From Limonium bicolor (lineage: Eukaryota > Streptophyta > Magnoliopsida > Caryophyllales > Plumbaginaceae): a stretch of DNA of 64,000 bases. The stretch lies in NCBI GenBank assembly GCA_023374045.1, contig CM041776.1, positions 284,903,873 through 284,967,872 on the forward strand, read 5' to 3'. The translations under genes and the position numbers were made by a program. Numbering within the stretch: position 1 is the stretch's first letter; each line of letters begins with the position of its first letter. The notes beneath the pieces were generated by a model. That model saw only the letters and a list, made by a program, of their open reading frames with translations, did no database searches and was not told the DNA's origin. Of the stretch, positions 8,832 through 19,715 are shown one piece after another.

Positions 8832-10716
8832 CACTGCTGGAAAAAAAAGGAATAAACAACGCCCCTTTAACAATGGTTATATTGTAAATCATTTTTTTAT
8901 CATAGGCCGGACATCTTAAACAACGCTTTGATTACAAACGTTGTTTTTGTTATCACGCCCAAAGTAAAAAACACAGCTTTGCTACAAAGCGTTCTTTAAA
9001 GAGACATGTATAAAAAACGCTTCAGGAAGGAAGCGTTTTTTGTGTTTGGGCGCGATTTCATAAAAAACGCTTCACTTAAGAAGCATTCTTTATGCACCTA
9101 ATTACTACTACACACCTTTTCGCCCTCCCGCCTAGTCTTCTCATCAATCAAATCGTGATTGTTCCCCTACCACTCTCCGTAAACGCTCTCTGTAAACACG
9201 CTAAGCTCTTTAGCTTCTCAATCGAAACCATCCCAAATTAAATTCATTTCGATTCTGCCGCGGCGCCTCTTCTCTTCCCCTTTCTTCCGATACCTGTGCT
9301 CGCCATCTTCATCAATTAATTTCTAGCTTCTAATCTCTGCAACCCGGCGGCCAAACTGTTGATGCATGCGTCGATATCAATCGTCGGCGCCTCGAGCTCT
9401 CTCGCTATCGGTAATATTGAGCTGTGAACAGTATACATATATGCCTATCGATCCTTATTTTTCATATATATACTCTTCGGTAATTAATTTTGATTTTGCA
9501 AATCGCACGAACAGGGAACATACATGCCCTGTCGCACGCACGCGGCGGCGCCTCTGGATTACAACACCAACTAGCTAAAGGAACAACATACATGCGCGCT
9601 AGATCTTTCGGCTCTATTCTTGTGCTGATGAGGTAATTTTGTAAACCAAACTTCTTAATCAGGAAAATACATGCTCTGTTTGTTTGGGATTAAGGCATCT
9701 GTTTGTTTGCATGGGATTAAGACGTCTATTTGTTTGGGATTAAGGCGTGAAAATATATGGTGTGGCGCGCGCATTTGTTGTTAACCTATATGTGCTTGCA
9801 AACCAAACTTGTTAATAAGGAACATATATACTCTGTTTGTTTGGGATTAAAGGCGTGAAATAAAGTGTAAGTGTGTTTGGGAATAATTTTGCATGCAGAC
9901 CAATGGACTTGCGCGCTGATTTTTACTATGTGCTGATGTTGTTAATCAGGCGCGCATGTTGTTTTTGTACTATGTGCTGATTTTTACTTGTTGGTTGTAC
10001 AATTAATGGACTTGGGAATTAATGTGTAATATAATGTTTCGGCATGCATACAAATATAGCCACCTGGTAATATATGGCGAAATTAATTTGTTAGATGATT
10101 ATATATAGGGTGTATTAATTAATGCTATATATTATATTATAGTATAACCTAGGGTGCAAATATTAGATGACCATGGGATGTATTAATTAGTTACAAAGAC
10201 ATAGCATTACGGCAGCTTGCCTGACGTCCCCTTCCCTATATTGCTTTTACCTTAACATCCACCCAGAAGTTTATCTACGTTTCTACCAATACCAACATCA
10301 AAAACTTTTAAGTTCCTTCACATTCTTCTCAGATTTGTTATCCGGTCAAGCTAGGCATTCCAATTAACCGTCTAATGTTTTGGAAATCTATATGACCACC
10401 ATTGGCCATATTAGAGAGACCTCTAGCTACTTACAGCTTCTTAATTTCTTGTAGTTATTATTTTAGTATCCCTTTACATTTTTTGGCTAGCGCCTATGAC
10501 CTTCGATCGTCATCATCAACCTATAATAAAAAAAATTGAACTCGGATGGGCCCACCAACTTTATTTTCCTTCACAACCTTTCTTCTCTCCTTTTCGATTC
10601 CTTTAGTCACCTCTGACTAGTATATATGTGTGGAAGCTTCAGTAGATCGAACAATCAAAACTGGACAGCACTGAAACATCACAGAGAAATTGGATAAAAA
10701 GTCAGACGAATTTGGC

Positions 10717-12323
10717 CGATGGAGACGGTTGCTGCCTCTGTTGAAGATGAAAGTACCGACGATCATGATGATTCTTCTACTGATACAAAAGAGACAGAAG
10801 AAGAAAAACATGGTACAAAAGAGATAGAGGCAGATACAGATGAAAGGATGAATGAGAACTAAAAAACAGAGAGGTTGAAGAAATTGGCTAAAAAGTTAAG
10901 TGAGGCTGCCACGAAGTAGAGTCCGGTGGCGATTAACGAATTACCGGCCCACTTCATGACCTTGAATGAAGAAAACGATTTTCTAGAATAGTTATATGAG
11001 GAGGATAGGAGGAAACTTAGTCGATTATATGGTGGCATGGGGGACTATATGAAGATAAAGTGGTACCAAATCGCCCGGTTGATGAGTTTCATGTCTTATG
11101 GATGGAGATGGAGATGGAGAAGCTAGGCACTTCTCCATCTCCAGTTTCGATTGGATTCGCATCTTCTTTCAGTTTTGAACATCGATAGGTCTGAGAAATC
11201 TTTAAACACTAGAACATGAGTGTCTGTAGATTGCATGTAGTAATTGGAATACTGGCCACACACTGTTGATGTGGGGTGCATCGTATCTTTTAAAAAAACT
11301 AGATGAAGGTCCCTTGGCAATTAAAAAGATTGAGAGATTCCCCCTAAGTATGATTCCCCAAGTTTGCATGTTAAGCGACTTTAACAAATGATAGCAATAA
11401 GTGACATTTTTATGCACAATAAGTGACAGCTTTTATGTTATACTGTAACCTTAGTAGAAAACTTTCTACTATGGTTATAGTATAACATACAAGCTGTCAC
11501 TTATTGCTATCATTTGTTTCTTGATAGCAATAAGTGACAGCTTTTATGCACAATAAATGACAGCTTTTATGTTATACTTAACCATAGTAGAAATTTATCT
11601 ACTAAGGTTACAGTATAACATAAAAGCTGTCATTTATTGTGCATAAAAGCTATCACTTATTGCTATCATTTGTTAAAGTCGCTTAACATGCAAACTCAGG
11701 GGGAATCTCTCAATCTTTTTATTTCCAAGAGATCTTCATCTAGTTTTTTTAAAAGTATGATGCACCCCACATCAACAATGTGTGGCTAGTATTCCAATTG
11801 ACTGCATGCAATCTACAGACATTCATGTCCAAGTGTTTGAAGATTCTCAGACCTATTGATGTTCAAAACTGAAAGAAGATGCGAATCCAATCGAAACTGA
11901 AGATGGAGAAGTGCCTAGCTAGCTTCTCCACCTCCGTTTCCATCCATAAGTCATGAAACTCATCAACCGGGCGATCTGGTACCACTTTATCTTCATATAG
12001 TCCCCCATGCCACCATATAATCGACTAAGGTTCCTCTTATCCTCCTCATACAACTATTCTAAAAACCGTTTTCTTCATTCAAGGTCATGAAGTGGGCCAG
12101 TAATTCGTTAATCTCCACTGGACTCTACTTCGTGGCAGCCTCACTTAACTTTTTAGCCAATTTCTTCAACCTCTTTGTTTCTGAGTTCTCATTCATCCTT
12201 TCATCTGTATCTGCCTCTGTCTCTTTTGTATCATGCTTTTCTTCTTCTATCTCTTTTGTATCAGTAGAAGAATCATCATGATCGTCGGTACTTCCATCTT
12301 TAACAGAGGTAACAACTGTCTTA
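10717..12323. repeat. 1.6-kb inverted repeat (two arms of about 800 bp) inside CACTA-A
   Basis: The left arm (about 10717-11517) returns in reverse complement at about 11525-12323. Examples are 'gtaccgacgatcatgatgat' near 10755 and 'atcatcatgatcgtcggtac' near 12270, and 'aagtggtaccaaatcgcccgg' near 11060 against its complement near 11965. The arms differ by scattered substitutions and short indels. The left arm has an open frame of mostly charged residues ('DDHDDSSTDTKETEEEKH', 'LKKLAKKLSEAATK', 'LYGGMGDYMKIKWYQ') broken by stops; I do not recognise the protein. A transcript through it would fold into a long hairpin, a possible small-RNA source (inference). Confidence 0.85.
11381..11675. repeat. 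Pair of palindromic MITE-like units at the hairpin centre
   Basis: Two adjacent units (about 11381-11517 and 11524-11675) are themselves inverted repeats. Each is bounded by 'gatagcaataagtgacagc' and its complement, and each contains 'ctactatggtta' and 'taaccttagtag' at its own centre. 'Atgcacaataa(g/a)tgacagc' is repeated within. The structure looks like a foldback MITE present once in each arm of the larger repeat. No target duplication could be read because the flanks are symmetric. Confidence 0.6.
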
Positions 12324-13238
12324 GCGAATTGGAAATTTCTGCTCAGGTACGTATTATAAGTACTTTTGTGTTTGAATTGGTGATTTTAACTATTTGCGCA
12401 TGTTTGGATAAGTTTAAATGGTGTACTTAATTGCTTTTATAATTTTGTGTGCAGCTTGTTGATTTCTTCTCAATACTTATTCACAAGCCGATCTCAAGTT
12501 TGTCAAGGAGAGGGCGCACACATGTGTTGAAAGCACTAAATTGATCAGAAGAAGTCATGAGTCATCTATCTTTTCTTTTTTCAAATGGTTGTATTGTACA
12601 TGTTATGATCGAACTTGAACCATTTTTAGTAGTTTGGTTAACTAGCTAGTTACAAATGTTGTAGTTGATCGATACTACACTTAAGCCTATGTGCGCTGGT
12701 ATAATATTAATGCAAACATAGTACTGTTGTTGATCTATTAATTAAAATTCACCAGTTTGGTTGATCTGGTATTATAATGCAAACAGGTTTTGAATGATTT
12801 TGTGATTTTAATTTTGTGTTATGCGCAGGGTAAAAATTGTATAAAAAATAAAATATAAAAAAGGACCATATAAGAATGCTTATATGTATAAGCGTTTCTT
12901 ATACTCTCGCGCCAAATGTCAGAAAGAACGCTTATCAATATAAGCGTTTTTTTATAAAGCTTCATAAAGAACGCTTATATTAAACAAGCGTTTTTTATAG
13001 TCAGACATAAAGAACGCTTCAAGATGAAAGCGTTCTTTATGCCTCGTAGATTCCCGCCACCTTACCCACTTTAAAAACGCTTTAGCGATAAGCGTTCTTT
13101 TAAATTAATGTATAAATAACGCTTATAACACGTTCTTTAAGAGGCTCGACCATTTGCGTCGCCGGCATAAAAACGGTTATAAAAACGTTCCAAAAGACAA
13201 ATAAAAACGTTGTTTATTCCTTTTTTCCAGCAGTGTCT

Positions 13239-14483
13239 ATGGGAAACTAACAACTCAATCAGCAACCATGATACCACCGATTAAACTATGTAATTTTCCA
13301 CAAATTCTATATTTGATATAGAATCTTCTTCTTTTTTTTTCAAGAATCGTTAAGGAAATGAATTAACACAACGACATACCGACGTAACAAGAAAATTTGC
13401 TGGAGAATCAAGCATGGCATCAAAAGATGCAATTTCAAAAGATGATATGAAGGAAATGTTAGGGGAAATGGCTAGAGCAGTTAATGAGCGAATTACAGAA
13501 AGCAATGACCAGATCTAACAAGAATTGATGCAAAGAGACTAATATTATCAGAAAAGCTTGAAGAAATGGCTGAAACTATTGAGATATTGAAAGGAAGGGA
13601 TTCTTTCGACAACACGACATAGGAAACCAATCACCAAAAGTTCACAGCCAGTTTCGCAAAGGGGAAGTCTATTTGCAATGATCTTTAAAAATCTCGCATT
13701 CTACTACTAATTCCACATGCTTCACATGTCTTCAGCGATCGTGAGATTGATCTCTCTATTTGGCCGTCATACTTAGTCTTCTTCTAGAGCTCTTTGTGTG
13801 ATGGTCAGGCTGACTCTATCTGACAGTCATATTTACTTTGCTTGTAGGACTCCATCATACTACCTTTTTCCTTTTTTTTTGGAACAAATACTACCTTTGT
13901 TACTATTATTAACTTAGAGAACTATCATACTTTTTAAAATGTTATAATTATCCATGATTTTAGAGAGTGGGGTGCCATGATTCTTTTTCTCTGTTTGAAT
14001 GTTTTCCAAGGAAACCCTGTGGGGAATGATAAGTAACTGGGAGTTATATTCTTGCAAGATTAATAAAAGGGTTTTAATTGCACATTCTCGGATGTAATTT
14101 CCTTTCTTTATCCACTTAAATATAAACTTTTTAAATGCTGTACCACATTATTAGTGTATGATTGGCTTGTGTATAATACTCCGGCCAGTTTAAAAATTTT
14201 GAATTGGCAAGTACTGCTTGTGTCGTGTATTCTTCCACACTCTAGATATCTCTTTTCTTTTGTGCCACCATTACTCTAAGCCCTCCTTACTCTTGTGATG
14301 TGTCCTAGACTCCGAGCGAGGTATGTAGTGCACGTTCTCTTTGTCTTGTTTTTTTTCCTTAAGTTACTACAATGCGCGTCGAGATAAATCCAGGTTCACG
14401 ACTTGAAGTCATCTGATCCTTGTTGTTATTGTCGTTGCTTTCAGTTTAGGTGGGGGAAGGAAAGTCGTATTAAGTTGAAAACC
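13239..14483 (+). other. Retroelement leader and Gag-like start, then unrecognised DNA and upstream region of paralogue A
   Basis: At 13412 an ATG opens about 35 codons (MASKDAISKDD, then 'MLGEMARAVNERITES'), followed by stops. Its place after the split primer-binding site suggests the N-terminus of a gypsy Gag; this is an inference. From 13690 to 14100 nothing was recognised. 14130-14290 shares 'cattattagtgtat' and CA-rich stretches with the upstream regions of paralogues B and C, so it probably belongs to the duplicated promoter of paralogue A. Confidence 0.35.
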
Positions 14484-15869
14484 ATGAGGTTGTGGGATTA
14501 AAACGTCCGACCAAGAGATCGCTGGTGCCGGCCCGTAAATGTCATATGGGATGGAGATTCTTTGTGTTCTTGCTGGTAGCGTGCTCTATATACATTTTGT
14601 TCTTCCCATCCTTCTCTGTGGACGGAGTATCCGAATACTTCGGTTCGGTCTTCTCTCATCATATGTTGGTAACCTGCAGATGAGTAAGTCAAGCCAGTTA
14701 ACAATGGCGGTGTTAAATAGGTCTAGAATAGCTGTATGCTTGGTTGGCGGTGCGAGGAGGTTTGAACTGACTGGCCCATCTATTATCGACCGGGTTCTCC
14801 GACAGCTTCCAAACTCGGACCTCTTCCTCAATTGCCCGTTAGATGCGAAGGCCTACAAGCTGTCGCTGTTGAAGGACAGTCCTAAGATTGCATCGGTGCG
14901 GATCTTTAAACCGGAAAAGATACAAGAGAAGGGAATTAGGAGCACAGTCTTGCGGGGGGCAGATTCTCCAACGGAATACAGGTTAACTAATAGCCTGACT
15001 CTAATTGCTGCTTTCTTCTTCGTATTCAATAATAATGCGACTAACCTAGCTAAATATGTTTGTAATATGAATCATCATCATCATCAGGGTCTTCTGCAAT
15101 ATTTCCAAATGGTGGAAGGCTGCTTAACACTGATAAAGGACTACGAGTCCCAACACAACTTCACTTATGACTGGATTGTCCGGACACGTGTAGATGGCTA
15201 CTGGTCATCAAATATTGAACCATCAAGCTTCATCCCAGGCAGTTATGTCGTCCCAATCGGATCAACCTTTGGTGGTCTCAACGACCGTTTCGGTATTGGA
15301 GACAGAAACACACTTCAATCGTGGCTCTTTCCCGTCTTTCTCTCATCCCAAAACTCAATGCCAAGGGCTTTCGTCAACTCAACTCCGAGTCAGCTTTCAA
15401 GGCCCAACTCACAATCCACGGCATCCCATTCTCTCCCTCGACCAACCCTTTTGTGTTGTCTCAGATCGCAAGTATTTGTTCCCAATGGATCACTTTGGGG
15501 TACCCGTGGGTGCCATATCAAGTCCCGGTCCGTTGAATGGGATCAAGTGCAGGCCGTGCACACCAGCTTGTGTAGGGCCATGCGTGGTACATGGGATGCG
15601 ACTGCTGAGTCCTACGTTGGGTTGGACGGAGTGGGAGGGTGACCGGTTGCAGCTCTGTGATGCTATGTCTGAATGGGAGACAGGGTGGGAAGATATATTC
15701 GATGAGAATGTAGGGAGGAGACTTGCTAAGTCGAGGAAGCGTGTGGTTGAGCTGAAGGTGAAGGATTGCCTCGGATGATTTTGAAGAGATGAGAAACAAA
15801 ACTTTAGGTAGCTGGGATGCCCCTTCAATGGATACCATTTGTAGAGGTCTAGATCGACTAGAAAATTAG
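14484..15869 (+). pseudogene. Paralogue A: DUF7796-like type II membrane protein, frameshifted
   Basis: I recognise a plant family of unknown function, annotated as DUF7796-like, by '[20 protein letters not shown]', 'NSDLFLNCP', '[13 protein letters not shown]', '[16 protein letters not shown]', '[18 protein letters not shown]', 'FCVVSDRKY', '[11 protein letters not shown]' and 'LQLCDA-SEWE-GWED'. A hydrophobic segment near residues 25-40 ([16 protein letters not shown]) suggests a signal anchor and a lumenal domain. Exon 1 is 14484-14981, the GT-AG intron 14982-15087 and exon 2 15088-15869. Breaks: a lost base or bases near 14500, a frame change near 14690, one C missing near 14969, one base gained near 15312, one lost near 15430 and one changed near 15773. 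An open frame running through the intron is accidental. It lies on the same strand as paralogues B and C. Confidence 0.8.
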
Positions 15870-16106
15870 TTAGTTGATACTAATGTTTGCTCTTTTTTAT
15901 GTAACCGTCTTTCTCATTCTTCTTCTTATTGAATAATAATACTACTTGAATTTTTAAAGGACAAATAGTAGTAACCATGTTTAACCCAAACAATACAGTG
16001 AGGTTTCCACTTAAAGTTGATGTGCCCAATCCAACAACTTAAATCGACCAAAAGATAAAAGGAAAAATATGTTTCATAGTCCGAAAGTGTTACAAAGTTG
16101 ATAAAA
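15870..16106. other. 3' flank of paralogue A
   Basis: AT-rich sequence containing 'gaataataatac' near 15930, a possible 3' UTR with poly(A) signal-like runs. No coding feature was recognised. It ends with ATAAAA (16101-16106), which is repeated after the next element. Confidence 0.3.
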
Positions 16107-17060
16107 CCTTGGTTTTAAAATGCGTGATGCGCTCCGATGCGATTAGGCTCCAGAAGTGATGCGTGATGCGCGAGGCGTCGATGCGAGCGCATCCCGTTTG
16201 TGATGCGATGTTTACTAAAATCACATCTAATTTTTGTAGACAACATTTTATACATATGAAGTAATATTATGACACAATGGAATAAAAACTTCCAAAAAAA
16301 AGTTTAAAGTAATCAAGTGTCAAAGTATTCAATCCAACAACATAAGAGAACAAAAACATCCAAACACAAGTATAAAGTAATCAATCCACACAAGAGAATA
16401 ATAACTTTTAAATTTAACAAAATTATGATTAGACTATACGTTTTGATATCACCACATGAACCTGTTGGATGTCATCAACACAATATCTACTAAATCATCT
16501 TCAACATTAGGAGAGCCAATATCCTCTTCAAGTTCTTCCTCTCACATCACTCAAGTTTGTCTTAGTATAAGTAGATGAAAAGGCAACAATTTTTTCCTTT
16601 AGAGCTTGAAGGATTTTCTCTCTTCCCTCCTTAATGATATAGTTTTTCTAGATTAGATCATTAACCCTATGACTCTCATAATCATATCATATCACCAATT
16701 GTACACAAGAAAGACATCAAGCATACACACAAGACTCATTCAAGCTTTAAGGTCATTTCTGATGTTCTTGAGTTTTTTATTGCTCTAAACCCAGAAATAA
16801 GTGCATAGGGTCAACTAGGTTGATATATGAGCATGTAGAACAAACAAGAATAAAAACGGACTTCAATTGAAGAAATTATGGTAAAAACAAGCTCAAGGCG
16901 CATTGGGGCGCATCGGGCGCATCGGAGCGCATCGGGCGCATCGGAGCGCATCACGGGTGCATCCTGAATAACTCACCTCGCTGCCTTGGATGCGTTTTGA
17001 TGCTTGCATCGCATCCAAAACGCATCAGGCGCGCCTGATGCGCACATTTTAAAACCAAGG
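16107..17060. mobile_element. 954-bp TIR element with GCATC-rich ends
   Basis: The left end is CCTTGGTTTTAAAATGYG and the right end CGCACATTTTAAAACCAAGG is its inverted counterpart. ATAAAA stands on both sides (16101-16106, 17061-17066). Both subterminal regions are packed with GATGCG / GCGCATC words (16120-16205 and 16895-17045), while the middle is plain AT-rich DNA without a transposase. The element is a non-autonomous DNA transposon. The dense subterminal words resemble hAT or CACTA binding arrays, but a 6-bp duplication is not typical of either, so the superfamily is left open. Confidence 0.75.
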
Positions 17061-17066
17061 ATAAAA

Positions 17067-19715
17067 CTAGTTAAATGACTAACTTACCTTGTTATAAAAT
17101 AACTCAATCTACCACTTCCTAACCGAGTAGCAATTTTTGGATTCTTCTTATTCCCATCATTTTCTTAAGTTTACACAATTTTCCTAATTTTCCCTCCTAG
17201 TGTATGAATTTTCATTTTATGTGGCCTCAGATTCTTGACTCTTGTTGCTGTTAAGGTTCTCTTTTTCGGATGGTCATGATTTTCCCCATTTCTCTATTTT
17301 ATTTGGTTTACTATCTTCTATCTATTTTTTTCACATATATCTTTCAACAATCTTAATCTCTAGAGCCATATTTTTCTTGTTTTTAATTGTTTATTTCTGG
17401 TTATGTTTAGCTGTTTTAGAAATGAATCTGTTATGGTTCACTATTGTAGGTCAGGTAGGTGTTGTTTTGGTTTCTTGAGTCTCTCCATCGTTTGTGTCTT
17501 GATTCCAAACTAGTGTCACAGATGGAAAGTTCTCAGCTGCTGAGGGAGGTGGATAGCATTTCAAGGCGAAGGTAACGACATGCAGAAAGCATAGAAAGTG
17601 GAAGCTAGATCAGCTGGTCTGGGTGATGGGTCCCCCGCGTTTAGCCATGCAAATGATGTTCTAAGCGTGTCAACACATATCAATTTGCACAGACTGGTAC
17701 AATCTACATTAGCTTCATAAGCAAGCTACCCGACATGCACCGTGTGGAGTGGCTAGTCCCGTTCAACAACTTGGGGACAGAAGCAGAGACGGTGGACAAC
17801 AGATCCGTGACATCATGAAAGAATCAGCGGTTGTTCACGATAGAAGGGATGAGGCTGTTCAAATGAAGATGAGCCCTATGTCTTGTGGCTCGGAACAAAG
17901 GTCTATCAAGCCGCTTCAAGATCAAATTAAGGCGACTGCTCTAGCGTCCACTCCTTCATTTGTTATGCAGGATCTTGCCCTCGACTTGCTTGGGCGTCAC
18001 AATTGACGGATTCCTAGAGGATCAAGCTCCTATAGCAAAAGAGAGTCCTCCTCACGAGGAGGGGTTGACTCACTTGGCATAACTTTCCCTCGACCAACAT
18101 ATCTACTCATGCATGCCAAGGAAGTGAACTCTTACCCAGATGTTAGGCCTACAGCCGTGACAGGACTTGATTAGTAAGAAATCATAGATGTTGCGGTGGA
18201 CGTTTGATGGAAGATGACAATGACGATTCTGGATTATGGTTAGAGCCACCAAGGTAGCTGATCCCTTTTGTTCTTAATTATATAAGATGGACACCACTCA
18301 TGTAATTAGGTCTTTTGGATGTTTTGGCTTCAAAAGGTGTCTGTCTTGTTACTTTTGTTCTTTTTTGGGGATATACCTCCTTTAAGGATTTTAGTTTATG
18401 TAGTGAATTATGTGTACAATAACTCTTGTTGTCGTCTGAAGGATGATTCTAATTTGCCCTTTGTTGTCCTATATCTTACTTTTGTTAGGTTAGACAATCA
18501 GTTTTGGGGTTTGGGCTTGGGTAATGCCTCTTCTTAGAAGTTAGAAGGACTTCTTGTATGAATCATGATGATTGATGAATCTTCTCTCCTCTTTCTTATG
18601 CAACAATCCATAGGACTTCGGTTGCTCACAGCTTCCTACATAATGAGATTCGGGATGGGTTTGGCATTCCTTTAGGTTGTGTGCAGGCAGGATACATACA
18701 ATTACCCTTCTTGTCTACTGATCTTTGTTTAACATTGTATGTAGTTTGGTCGGTTTGTCTAGCTATGTACTTTATCAACTAATCAAACATAGCTGATCTT
18801 TTTAAAAAAAAAAAACTCAACCACCACATTCATTTAGTAAGTTATTCCAATAATCAAAAGCAAGTATGACATTGTATGATACTTTTCTGGAATGATGGAG
18901 CATCATTCAAAGGAGATACTTTTGAAAAATTTACAGTATTACATACTTCCAAAGTGACAAGTGGTTGATGCGGACATGGGACTGAGGTCGAGAGAAAAAG
19001 GTATATTTACATGCATAATGCATCCACAATTTTGGATTGTTTTTTGGTTTCTTATTATATTTTAGGTATCATGATTTCTTAAACAATTTATCCTACTACT
19101 AGTCACTACAATTACAAAATTCCTTAATATTCTCGTTCTTCAAATGACAACTAATTTTTCTTATTTTTGAAAATGGAGGTCAAGACAAATGATCAAGGGG
19201 AGCAGTGACAATATTTAGTCAAGCACTTGCAATGTTTGATGACGATCACGTTATGATCTTCCTTTAGAACAACAACGCAAACCTGTTGCACCTGGCCCCC
19301 TATATACCATACTCCCTGCAATCTTAGTTGAAAGATGTAACCTAGAAGCTGAGATTTTCTCCCATTTAGACCCATCATCATCTCTGATGGTTGTTTCCAT
19401 TGTTACAAGCTTTGGCTTCTGGCTTGCATCTATACATTGCAATATCACGTTTTGAGGGGTGCAACAATCTGTTTAGCTCTAACCATAAACACCTTCCAAT
19501 CAAGCCTTGATTTTCAAACCTTGACATGACTCTCACTTCCTCCTCTCTCCCTCCCTTCACCTGCTAATGAATTCACCATCTCCCTAAATGCCTCCACCTC
19601 TACACCGCCTCACCGCCATCACCTGACCGCCCATGCATATCTAAATAACACAAGTCACTGCACCCTGTAGCTCCACTAAAATCGCCATCCCTCTCCGACA
19701 CAAATCTCCACAAAA
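17067..19715. other. Unrecognised, possibly decayed gene or LINE remains
   Basis: An 85-codon open stretch at 17749-18006 (starts MASPVQQLGDRSRDGG) has no family I recognise. A T-rich leader lies at 17240-17470, and a stretch ending in an A-run (18803-18814) could be a retroposed 3' end. 19190-19715 contains only short accidental frames. Nothing firm can be assigned. Confidence 0.25.

Larger units (their letters stand above)
8832..13235. mobile_element. CACTA-A: non-autonomous CACTA transposon, 4,404 bp
   Basis: The left end is CACTGCTGGAAAAAAAAGG and the right end is its inverted counterpart CCTTTTTTCCAGCAGTG; the match continues into AATAAACAACG. The element is flanked by TCT on both sides (8829-8831, 13236-13238), the 3-bp duplication of CACTA elements. 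Subterminal regions (8850-9100, 12840-13200) carry many copies of AAAACGCTT / AAGCGTTCTTT in both orientations, the usual binding sites for TnpA-type proteins. No transposase was recognised. The interior holds a leader-like GC-richer stretch (9120-9400), a repeated 'tgtttgtttgggattaag' motif (9675-9860) and a large inverted repeat (10717-12323). Confidence 0.92.

Noticed and set aside
14539..15642. Single 367-codon frame across paralogue A with a His run
   Set aside because: The frame runs through a GT-AG intron that is also present in paralogues B and C; the His run (ATCATCATCATCATCAG) is the intron 3' end.
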